A DNA stretch of 64,000 nucleotides. Source: Coptis chinensis. Lineage: Eukaryota; Streptophyta; Magnoliopsida; Ranunculales; Ranunculaceae. Numbering within the stretch: position 1 is the stretch's first letter; each line of letters begins with the position of its first letter. Shown here piece after piece: positions 58,201-64,000 of the stretch. Where the stretch lies: contig CM027383.1 of assembly GCA_015680905.1 (NCBI GenBank), positions 34,966,501-35,030,500 on the forward strand, written 5' to 3'. The position numbers were made by a program, and so were the translations under genes. A model generated the notes under the pieces. It saw nothing but the letters and a program-made list of their open reading frames with translations, was not told the DNA's origin and made no database searches.

Positions 58201-59954
58201 GCTATCACATACTCGCATGCGATGTCTTATAGGATTAGGAGAATATGAGCATGTCTCAAGCGCATGATAGAGTGATACACCACACCAAGACCCAGGAGAT
58301 TCAAGACTTGAAGAATCTACAGAACTAAAGATATATCTGAAATATCGATGAAAAGTTCTAAGGATATGAAGCGATTATATCGTATTTATCCATAAATATC
58401 GGAGATATTATGACATGTTTCCAAAAATGTGATATATTTCGCCTTAAAATATATATTCGGATGTCCTAAACTTTGGAGCAACCAACTCAAAACCAATTAG
58501 TGATGAGTGGACGGTCCGAGGAACATTTAGCTGTACTGCAAGGGTTTAAACAGTCCATGTGGCACTAAACTATAATAAACATCTCAACAGGATGATATAT
58601 CTCCAAAATATCCGTATCGGACTCCTTATTTTCCGTTCTATATCAGGATATTTTCCGCCTTGCTAGCCAGCATGTTTTGACTCTAAAGGATGGTTTGAAA
58701 AGGCAGAGAGAACATTCTTTTAAAAGGACTTAAAAGTCAAAGTAGGAGAATCTCCCACAGTATACATCTAAGACTATGCATATCCCCACTGAGATTTTGG
58801 TACTGCGTACTGCATGAAGTCTCCATAGGTTATATTAGAAAGGAAGAAAAATCTCTATAAATCACAACAGGCCTACACTTTCTGGTACATGGCACACACT
58901 CTTCAATGTGCCCATCAGTTTGCATTTTTAAAGGTTGGAAGAATCTGGCTAAACTAGTGAAACATCCAAAAAATCTAATACGATAAATGCTTCACCTTTA
59001 TTGAATTGTTTAAAATCCGCAAACTTACATTTATAATCATGTCATCCCAAGTCTCTTGGTACGAACTATCCTCCTTCAGTTCTTCTGTGTCACTGACATA
59101 AGCTTTCATCTTCGGAACCTAAAGCTTATAAAACAAGGAATGAATGAGACGATGCATATCTTAATAAATTCATAATATCGCTTCTCAATAAATTACATGG
59201 ACAGAAAATAGATTAGATTATATTAGATAACATGCGTTAAGGAAAGTAAATAGATTAGATTATATTAGATTAACGTGCGTCAAGAACACGAGCACTCAAA
59301 CATCATTTATTGAAGGAAAAATTTACACTCAGCACTTGTTGAAGCTTACATACACCCAAAGTTGTCAATACTGTACTGTGAAAACATGTCATGCCGAGAG
59401 CAAAACAATGTGTATCACACACGGTCTCAAAAAATTTATGTATCACACGATACAGGAAGAGATATGATACAAGATACATCCTGTAAGGGGCTATACACTT
59501 TAGACACATGACACAATCAAAAAAATTATCCGACAACGAATATTGAGGAGTTATTTAGTTTTTCGGTTTTTCCTTCTCTTTTCTAAGCTTTGGAAAGTCA
59601 CTTCAAGTTTTTTTGATAAGCAATAATCCTAACCCAAAGCAATCTTTACATACTCAACATGCATTAGTAGTATTGTACGTGATAAGATACTATTTGTATA
59701 TGTTTGTAGATGATACTTGCAAACACATTTGCATATACATATCAACCTATAAAAATTTGTTTTTAAATGATATATGATTCAATGAGCGATTTCGTAACTA
59801 TGTTTACACCTACTTTAGAACCTTGCAACATCTTAGTTGCACATGAACTTTACACAACATATTTTTACATATTTAGGTCCTTCTTGCTACATACCTCATC
59901 TTGCCAAAATAAACCAAGATCCTTTGGAAAGAGTGGCGCCAAATAACATAAGAC
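22221..59954 (-). CDS. SGR6: SHOOT GRAVITROPISM 6-like HEAT-repeat protein (MROH1 family), C-terminal 1119 aa, 31 exons
   Basis: Homologue of Arabidopsis SGR6, a large HEAT/ARM-repeat protein of the maestro family that acts at the vacuolar membrane in shoot gravity sensing. Exons in order of transcription: 59895-59954, 59029-59118, 55384-55505, 54174-54303, 54017-54096, 48412-48547, 46893-46974, 46550-46695, 46176-46256, 45989-46089, 45482-45720, 45281-45390, 43189-43314, 42990-43064, 42763-42896, 42611-42683, 42345-42476, 42086-42267, 41873-41995, 41627-41687, 41421-41516, 40592-40692, 34129-34234, 33139-33252, 32977-33054, 26324-26422, 24407-24478, 24232-24317, 24025-24118, 22409-22516, 22221-22343. 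All have GT-AG borders, phases agree, and the sum is 3360 nt. Landmarks are [115 protein letters not shown] and the end NSLSWKAS. By analogy with Arabidopsis (about 1.7k residues) roughly 600 N-terminal residues lie beyond base 64,000. No exon is damaged despite many intronic insertions. Confidence 0.93.
22740..22930. repeat. CAC-rich simple repeat in intron
   Basis: An imperfect (cac)n tract within an SGR6-like intron: caccaccatctcc, caccaccatctttattacta, ccaccaccaccaccatttc. It is low-complexity sequence without coding sense. Confidence 0.6.
24800..25440 (+). mobile_element. Ty3/Gypsy pol fragment, protease to RT linker (fossil)
   Basis: The plus strand shows the order typical of a Gypsy aspartic protease: VIDSGSS near 24990, then [49 protein letters not shown], and the linker leading to RT ([14 protein letters not shown]). 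Only this part of pol is present, with no LTRs or RT core. The piece is broken in several places and looks old. It lies in the SGR6-like intron between exons 26324-26422 and 24407-24478. Confidence 0.75.
25420..25620. repeat. GC-richer repeat with inverted ccggtt-type motifs
   Basis: A 200-bp block rich in gacccggt, aaaccgtc, aaccaggc and aaaaccggacggtttacca lies directly after the Gypsy fragment. It contains several short self-complementary words (accggtt/aaccggt type) and resembles dispersed plant repeats, but I cannot give a family. Confidence 0.35.
25880..25989. repeat. Tandem duplication of ~55 bp
   Basis: The unit ttcggaattaaaaat ... acaagtaaatcagtgtacaa followed by tgtaa is present twice in direct order (starting near 25890 and 25939), with a few changes. 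Probably a slippage or unequal-exchange event in an intron. Confidence 0.7.
26740..27430 (+). mobile_element. LINE 3' remnant with RNase H domain
   Basis: On the plus strand one can read the end of the zf-RVT/linker region ([28 protein letters not shown]) and then RNase H motifs: [17 protein letters not shown] near 26985, [14 protein letters not shown] near 27125, [10 protein letters not shown] near 27190 and a terminal [17 protein letters not shown] near 27300. It is cut into short frames by stops and shifts. The RT core is absent. It belongs to the same RNase-H-bearing LINE type as 18352-21146, but lies in the opposite orientation to the host gene, in an SGR6-like intron. Confidence 0.8.
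27440..28500. other. Intronic AT-rich DNA, nothing recognised
   Basis: Part of the large SGR6-like intron between exons 32977-33054 and 26324-26422. It is AT-rich, with no gene. An inverted similarity between ~27950-28060 (aatattgtatatcaagattg, acaaactgattacc) and ~28140-28260 (gtaatcagtctgtaat, atacaatattagtagcc) suggests a small decayed palindromic element. Confidence 0.45.
28505..32857 (+). mobile_element. L1-type LINE, nearly full ORF2, 5'-truncated ORF1
   Basis: A plant L1 element without RNase H. An ORF1 tail (28706-29031) ends in a stop that overlaps the ORF2 start (taatga at 29030-29035). ORF2 from 29032 has an apurinic-type endonuclease ([29 protein letters not shown]). The RT core is in 30254-31537 ([53 protein letters not shown]), followed by a zf-RVT end ([44 protein letters not shown]). 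Lesions: a shift near 29945, an in-frame stop at 30251, a shift near 31537, a stop near 31657 and a shift near 32035. A poly(A) run ends near 32853. Similar words gttaaaaaaatg (28493) and gttaactaaaaatg (32858) may be target duplications. The element sits sense-opposed to the SGR6-like gene. Confidence 0.92.
33471..33496 (+). other. G-quadruplex-capable G-tract
   Basis: The run gggagggggggggagggggg continues to ggcggg, giving at least four G3+ tracts within 26 bases. That satisfies the usual G-quadruplex pattern on the plus strand; the pre-mRNA of the minus-strand host gene carries the C-rich complement. It lies in the SGR6-like intron between exons 34129-34234 and 33139-33252. The 80-codon minus frame over it (poly-Pro) is an artefact of this tract. 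Confidence 0.6.
34566..34594. repeat. (tataca)n microsatellite
   Basis: About five units of tatacat/acatat in an SGR6-like intron. A simple repeat with no other content. Confidence 0.8.
34680..34990 (+). mobile_element. Possible short LTR-like sequence (fossil)
   Basis: A region with a promoter-like tatataaaggcatc near 34839, a run-on through 'gaatattaataagagaattg' and a T-rich end, organised as in small plant LTRs (U3, TATA, R, U5). I could not find clean TG...CA ends or target duplications, so the call is weak. Confidence 0.3.
35585..35905. repeat. Dispersed ~300-bp repeat, copy A
   Basis: It begins around catggacactacatattct...aaaatccatgtccgac and ends around ttgggtccgcgtgtcc. The same order of landmarks (xatggacacttcctattct; aactagggtttc; gtaaggag; aagaattagttttgtaac; gtgtccccgtgtcgg) occurs at 60905-61195. 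This is a dispersed repeat, perhaps a MITE bounded by gtgtcggacac words; the superfamily is not determined. Confidence 0.6.
35922..38010 (-). mobile_element. LINE-derived unit: ORF1 (DUF4283, zinc knuckle) with C2H2-like tail, no ORF2
   Basis: A T-run at ~35920-35927 marks the 3' end on the minus strand. From 37998 the frame starts [14 protein letters not shown] and runs into a DUF4283 domain ([17 protein letters not shown]; then ARVCVEIPV) and a CCHC knuckle ([14 protein letters not shown] near 37310). Further pieces follow at 37135-36737 and 36679-36272, with an acidic linker, a basic PKRSKR stretch and a C-terminal CCACGCFFC...H...H zinc-finger-like motif. Each piece is separated by a stop or shift. 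No endonuclease or RT lies between this and the 3' end, so it is an internally deleted or non-autonomous LINE. It lies in the 6.4-kb SGR6-like intron between exons 40592-40692 and 34129-34234. Confidence 0.8.
38255..38946 (+). mobile_element. Solo LTR, Ty1/Copia type (fossil)
   Basis: The ends are tgttagaattga and attattctaaca, the inverted TGTTAGAAT...ATTCTAACA termini common in plant Copia LTRs, giving about 692 bp. Inside is a TATA-like cctatatatactgt near 38620 and repeated gaaaaggtgtg words near 38550-38600. No coding part or second LTR adjoins, so a solo LTR is likely. Flanking 5-bp words (cttac, accac) do not match well, which suggests age. Confidence 0.6.
38988..39420 (-). mobile_element. 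5'-truncated LINE tail
   Basis: A T-run at 38988-38996 followed leftwards in the minus sense by a 93-codon frame (39381-39100) with [15 protein letters not shown] and [20 protein letters not shown]. That is the C-terminal end of an L1-type ORF2 without RNase H, the same subfamily as 28505-32857 ([14 protein letters not shown]). Only the last few hundred bases were inserted. It lies 40 bp from the solo LTR, in the same intron. Confidence 0.85.
43397..43730 (+). mobile_element. Ty1/Copia remnants (fossil)
   Basis: Two short Copia signatures on the plus strand: a gag zinc-knuckle-like [10 protein letters not shown] near 43415, and the RNase H end [13 protein letters not shown] near 43640. The parts are collapsed together with most of the element missing. 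It is old and broken, within the SGR6-like intron between exons 45281-45390 and 43189-43314. Confidence 0.6.
43997..45132. mobile_element. Mutator-like non-autonomous element with ~100-bp inverted ends
   Basis: The left end gggttttttgcattttggtc and the right end (inverted gggtagtttgcattttggtc) match over about 100 bp, through tgcactttggtycaaaattg. A perfect 9-bp direct repeat, aattctaag, flanks the element (43988-43996 and 45133-45141). A second partial copy of the left end lies at ~44150-44235 (gcattttggtcctaattata), so the end was duplicated internally. The interior has ccacca / tggtgg stretches in inverted order (near 44370-44420 and 44770-44820) but no gene and no transposase. It lies in the SGR6-like intron between exons 45281-45390 and 43189-43314. 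Confidence 0.88.
47080..47430 (+). mobile_element. Ty1/Copia gag remnant (fossil)
   Basis: Plus-strand pieces resemble a Copia gag (UBN2-type): [37 protein letters not shown] and [21 protein letters not shown], in gag order (helical region, DPLPSL turn, basic run before the zinc knuckle). No LTR or pol adjoins. It is broken and old, within the intron between exons 48412-48547 and 46893-46974. Confidence 0.6.
48678..48825. repeat. (acagaa)n followed by (aat)n simple repeats
   Basis: About five acagaa units at 48685-48710 pass into an imperfect (aat)n/(ata)n tract to ~48825. Low-complexity sequence just 5' (in gene sense) of exon 48412-48547. Confidence 0.75.
48900..53550. other. Large SGR6-like intron with unresolved repeats
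   Basis: This is most of the intron between exons 54017-54096 and 48412-48547. Recognisable: gtgtccgtatccaacac-type repeat words near 49590-49700; an LTR-like block at ~50293-50577 (tgtaggataagactg, tatataaagacactctc); gggtcggatatgg-type sequence at 51280-51440 whose inverted relatives occur at 52690-52812; and further gtgtc-type words near 51750 and 52265-52340. No host gene is supported. The 60-107-codon frames here lack any family features. Confidence 0.4.
53556..53849. mobile_element. Tourist-like MITE (PIF/Harbinger type), 294 bp
   Basis: The ends ggctgagtccaatggctctc and its inverted copy match with one difference and continue as a near-complete hairpin (ccctttaaaagtag...ctacttttaaaggg, and ttttactctctatc repeats inside). 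A 3-bp tta direct repeat flanks it (53553-53555, 53850-53852), the usual target of PIF/Harbinger elements. There is no coding capacity. It lies in the SGR6-like intron between exons 54017-54096 and 48412-48547. Confidence 0.8.
55812..57379. mobile_element. Giant foldback: ~760-bp inverted arms, ~37-bp loop
   Basis: The left arm 55812-56583 and right arm 56621-57379 are inverted copies. Landmarks in the left arm (ggcacacccaactttaagtg; gagaagtccacactatgata; aacaccgctttgat; tataaaggaggagtgtg; gaggtgctggtttgaggtga; tcctgacccccaagggg) return in reverse complement in exact reverse order on the right. By eye identity is roughly 90% with small gaps. The loop holds tctccgtgcgctagcattaa. There is no transposase or long open frame. 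Flanks show no clean target repeat, though gatattggcacaccca also occurs just outside at 55678. It lies in the SGR6-like intron between exons 59029-59118 and 55384-55505, so the pre-mRNA would fold into a very long hairpin. Confidence 0.88.
57700..59028. other. Intronic DNA rich in atatcg words
   Basis: Part of the same SGR6-like intron as the foldback. It holds many scattered words such as gatatatc, atatatcgg and atatccgtatcgg between 57850 and 58650, which points to a decayed repeat of unknown class. No gene. Confidence 0.4.
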
Positions 59955-62475
59955 CTACAAGAAAAATGATGGAATTAAGTAAACACACCATAATTTGTAT
60001 TTATTATCTTATCACTACAACCGCACTCTATGGTGTCAGAAGAATCATATTTAAACAACACTGTAGAACTCAGGTTGTGTGACGACTGCATAATATTCAA
60101 ACAGTGCTAAAGGTTTTTGAAGGAGCAACAACGATTTCGCAGTAAAGGGAGGATGATGTGATACTTCAGCACTCATGCACTCGCACAACACAATGAATTC
60201 AGAAAGAAAAACTGATTTCACCTTTGGCAAAAAATCTTCCTTGCCTGTCTAATCTATGCTCCCGCAAAATCATTTATGTAAAACGAAAATGCAGAAAAAA
60301 TGGGCTTTGCCCTCGGGAAACATACCATAGATCATCCAACTACTCAAAGACCTAAAGTAGTCCTAAGCAGGAAGCTAAAGCAGAACTTACCCCAAAACCA
60401 TGCAAAAACCAAGAAACCACATAATACAGACAAAAGAAAAAGGAAAAATCTTCAAATGCCTGTATTTCAGATTTACAGGATAATTCAGGTGATACACAAT
60501 CCTCAAAGCATCGACTTTTCCTTATCACTAATGTTCTATATGAGTTCTCTACAGTTTCAAAAGATAAATATCTCATAGAAAAGAAAAGGCACTGAGGAAA
60601 TTTTGTTTGGAAACTCCAATTTCTTATTTACTGTAAGAGTGTGATATTTCTCAGTCAAACAGTTGACATTTATGCATCACAAAAAAGAGAGGTTGATTTG
60701 AAAAATAAAATACATCCTCAGATTATTTACACAAAGCACATTCACTGACTCACTGTAAATATGAGTGGAAAAAAAACGGAAGATGAAGTGGAAAAGAATA
60801 CAACACAACCAACAAAATAAAGTAATAGAAAATGAAGTTAAAGGCCTTGCTTTTTGCTTTTCTTCTTTCATTCTTTTTTATCACTAAAAGGCTTGTTTTT
60901 CACTAAGTAATATGGACACTTCCTATTCTTAAAAAATTCCATGTCTGACACACGTTCTGCATACGATTTCTAACTAGGGTTTCTTCGATGCCCTAAAAGA
61001 AAGTAATCCACTAACATAGTTACAACTCTATGAAATGTCACTTTCATAGTTATTTACTTGTAAGGAGGCACTTCGAAGGGTCTTGAGCGCAAGAATTAGT
61101 TTTGTAACTAAAGAATAGGAACATTTTTCTTTTTAATTAGTTGTGTCCCCGTGTCGGACACCGACACACATATTCATGTCAATGGGACTTGGGTTTTCTG
61201 GTGATGAGAACTTATTTTTTTTAATCGGCAAAACAGAAAAGGCATTTTTTTTTTGGTGACGAGAACTTTAATGGAAAACGGTTAAACTAATACAGCAGAG
61301 AAGGAAGTGGTGTGAGTAAGCATCTAATGCACTCCCTAGGACATCCAAACTAGGTCGACACGCACCAGGACTACTTATTATGAGCTCCTAGCTAGGTGAG
61401 GGAGATATCCACTGAACCAAACCAAATCTAACAGATAGGATATGCAAATAAAGCAAAAGGCAATGCAACTCCCCGTTAAACAGACAAACTGGAAAATCTT
61501 CAAAAAGATGACCCATCTGTTCCACATAGATCACAAATCAATATCACTAAGTACCATCAACTTAAATCACCATAATTTCAACATTCTTACCTATTTTTAA
61601 TAGATTACATGTTTCTAGATCACCACCTCAATCACCAACTCACAAATGTGAAAAGCTTCAAGTTGTTTACAAATTTTCCGTTTCTTTCCTTCAACACGTC
61701 TCAAATCTTATTACTAGAGAGGAAAAGCTGTGCGGACTCCCTTTAGCCACCAAATCAAATGGTACTATGTCTCTACAAGGAACATTCTTAACATACAAAT
61801 TATACAATGATCAATTTTATTTTATTTTTTGCTGGGTACATACAATGATCAATCGTCTTTGGGCTTTATTGTCAAAGTAATAGAACTCTGGCATATCCAT
61901 AGTCCATAACCCTATGACTTGGATGATTAATCAAAGGCTAGCTCTCTAAAAAGCTTAGAAACATGCTTTTACTGACAGTAAATATACATGCTAATCATAT
62001 GCAAATGGCCTTAGCTTGTTGCTTTATACTTGAATCAAATTGCAGCAGAGTGAATCACATTCTTCCATTCAATATCGTCCAATAGATTAGTTTCTCACTA
62101 TAGATTTCCCCGTTCTTTCTTAATTTCCCAAAACGCTGCTCCATTAAGTATAGCTTGTCTACCTGTCATCTTTCAGAACCTTTAACTTTGATGAGGTTCA
62201 CAGACAACATATGTTCCCAAAGAAAACTCCATCTCGAGCAACCTCCCCAACCATATAATTAATAGACCCTTATCAAAGGCTCCAATCCTATGGCTAACAT
62301 CTTCCGAGATCTCCTCTTTCAGATAAATCTACACACATTGTTTATTCGTTATCACCACAAGATCATCCATATTAGCAGTTCTAGCACTCCACCTACCCTG
62401 TCCTGCTTCAAGATCATGTAAATACCTTGTAATCTAAAAGAGCGATCAGATCTTATTGGGTCTCTAATGGTATAA
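59955..62475. other. Intronic region 5' of the first visible SGR6-like exon
   Basis: The acceptor of exon 59895-59954 implies that an intron starts here (gene sense upstream). I searched for the next expected coding block (the segment before [14 protein letters not shown]) and did not find it, so this intron probably runs past the right edge. It contains repeat copy 60905-61195 and otherwise AT-rich sequence. Confidence 0.45.
60905..61195. repeat. Dispersed ~300-bp repeat, copy B
   Basis: Partner of 35585-35905: tatggacacttcctattctt, ccatgtctgacacacgttct, gtttcttcgatgccc, and the right end gtgtccccgtgtcggacacc. Both copies lie in introns of the SGR6-like gene, in the same orientation. Confidence 0.6.
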
Positions 62476-63436
62476 TGTTAGAATTGTTGCAAAAATGGCT
62501 TGATTCCAAAGTTCATAGCGTGTAGAACAAAAGGAACATGGAATTGTTGAAATCCAATGAGAAATGAATGAAATAATTGTTTCCACTTGAAATGAGTTTT
62601 GTTTGAGAAATAAAGTGTAAAACACTTAGTCCCACATGGGAAGAACACTAAAGAGTTGTTGAGTTAATAAGGCTTTGTGTTTGCCTTATGGGTTGGGCCC
62701 CAAAAGGGGTACCACTAATTTTCCGTGGAGATGGAGATGGAACGTAGCCAAGCTATACAACACACGTGCGCCGTAGCCGCCAGAGAGGCAATCCGGCTGG
62801 CTCGGCATGGCTTTTGGCTAAGCGGCATATTAATGTGTATTGCACATTCTATTTGGACAGCCAATTCCTTGATAGCCCAATTCGTTTGGGCCCAATTGGC
62901 TTATACAGTTTCTTTTGTTGAACAGACGAACAGTGGATAGAAGAGACGTGACTTTTTGAAAAGTTACAAAGATCCGAAACGTTGCATTAGTTTGAAAAGG
63001 TGTGACTCTTCGAAAAAAATTGTTTATGGTTCGAAAAGGTGCATTGTTTCGAAAGGTGCTATTTTTCTTAAAAAACAGACTTCTTTGCAATAAAAAATCT
63101 ATCTTTTTCTTGCATTCTCTCCCTTCAAAAATTAAGTATGTTCGAGTAAAAACACGATGTTGGTTCTAATTCTTTAGAATTGAAGAGCTAGCATTCCTTA
63201 GAGCAAAATCCTTTCTACTTTGGGAGACAGAGACAGCTGCTCAAGAAACCTTGAAGCACCATGAGGGAGCAAATCTGTCTTAAGGACAGTGTGATACACT
63301 TGGCTCAGATTAAACTATGTTGGTAATACTAATTCAAACGAATAGATTTGTTACTTGGTAAATCTCTGTTCTTTTTTGTTAGTTATCCTTAGTTCATGCA
63401 TGATAGTAAGCAAATTTCTAGTTGTTCTTTCTAACA
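62476..63436 (+). mobile_element. LTR-like sequence, Ty1/Copia type (fossil)
   Basis: It starts tgttagaattgttg and ends tctttctaaca, the same kind of termini as the 38255-38946 LTR. Inside are cttagtcccacatgggaaga near 62627 and repeated gaaaaggtg words near 62990-63060, both common in plant Copia LTRs. No clear target duplication. The 71-codon frame at 62725 belongs to this repeat. The exact right end is uncertain. Confidence 0.45.
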
Positions 63437-63499
63437 AGAATTACATCTCTTGTAATCTAACATAGCTCCATCATTCAGTTTATTATGCATTTTTGTCAG

Positions 63500-64000
63500 A
63501 AATACTTCAACTTATTATATATCTATTAAGATATATTTTCGTATTAGGAAAGATCTTATATTGTATATTGTATGTATTATTGGTTTAAGGAAAGATCTTA
63601 CATTGTTTCCCACATATTCTATAAACGTGGGTAGGGTATTATTTAATTCCTATTTTGTAGATTGGGTATCTTGACACCCAAGGATGTAGTATCTACAAAT
63701 AGATGTATGGTAGAGAGATGATATAACTCTCTACCCCCTTCTTCCATCCTAATTAAGATTATCATTCCGTTGTCTACATCATCACCATTTCTTACTGGTT
63801 TACTTATCATTGTGTCTTAACTCTCCTAGCATCACCATTAATATGGGTATCAGAGCTTCAGGTTTAAATCTGAGTTTAATTGTATGCTAGGAAAGGTATC
63901 CACCAAAATAAGTATATAGCAAAAAGGTATCTTATATATCGCATTCAGTTTCAAGTCTTATCTTTCGTCCTAAGAAATACCCAATCAATTTTAGTACTGC
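63500..64000 (+). mobile_element. Left end of a Ty1/Copia-like element running off the window (fossil)
   Basis: An LTR-like stretch (taggaaagatcttatattg, ctataaacgtgggtaggg, tagagagatgatataactct) is followed at 63845-63856 by gggtatcagagc, close to the initiator-tRNA primer site TGGTATCAGAGC of Copia elements. The internal region would begin there and continue beyond 64,000. Whether it is whole cannot be seen. Confidence 0.5.

Noticed and set aside
59955-62475. Further 5' exons of the SGR6-like gene
   Set aside because: No segment encodes the block expected before [14 protein letters not shown] with GT-AG borders. They most likely lie beyond base 64,000.
62725-62940. 71-codon plus-strand frame starting MEMEMERSQ
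   Set aside because: It lies inside an LTR-like repeat and has no family features.

Overview
The window is nuclear DNA of a flowering plant, almost certainly a eudicot. It shows plant-only families (UDP-glycosyltransferases with the PSPG box, PPR repeats, a SHOOT GRAVITROPISM 6-type HEAT protein), GT-AG introns of plant type, AT-rich spacers, plant L1-type LINEs with DUF4283 or RNase H domains, Copia and Gypsy remnants, and Mutator-like and other inverted-repeat transposons. I cannot name the species.

Positions 1 to about 21.4 kb hold a tandem array of single-exon family-1 glycosyltransferases of the UGT73 (UGT73C-like) type, all on the minus strand. Three look whole (1970-3484, 7470-8987, 9811-11313). 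Four are broken (884-1137, 4160-5694, 13515-14570, and one at 18060-18348 plus 21147-21415 that is split by a LINE). Two pentatricopeptide-repeat pseudogene fragments lie upstream of two of the UGT units, and short flanking segments are shared between units. The array therefore grew by duplication of blocks larger than the gene. A Mutator-like element with long inverted ends (6120-6877) and a 2.9-kb LTR-like insertion (14614-17517) broke up the spacers later.

From 22,221 to past the right edge runs one very large minus-strand gene. It is the homologue of Arabidopsis SHOOT GRAVITROPISM 6 (MROH1/maestro HEAT-like family). I could place 31 exons by hand. They sum to 3360 nt, all reading phases agree, and they encode the C-terminal 1119 residues. 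The first part of the gene lies beyond base 64,000. Its introns are crowded with insertions: four LINE pieces (one 4.3 kb long), Gypsy and Copia remnants, solo LTR-like sequences, a 1.1-kb Mutator-like element with a perfect 9-bp target duplication, a Tourist-like MITE, and a 1.57-kb foldback with arms of about 760 bp. The reading frame of the host gene is untouched.

The two parts have no evident functional link: a clustered specialised-metabolism enzyme family sits beside a single-copy-type housekeeping or gravitropism gene. I found no tRNA, rRNA or CRISPR. Nothing here is clearly a new biological system. The most unusual structures are the giant intronic foldback, the UGT+PPR block duplication, the Mutator-like element that carries a GC-richer passenger segment, and a LINE-derived unit whose ORF1 ends in a C2H2-like tail.
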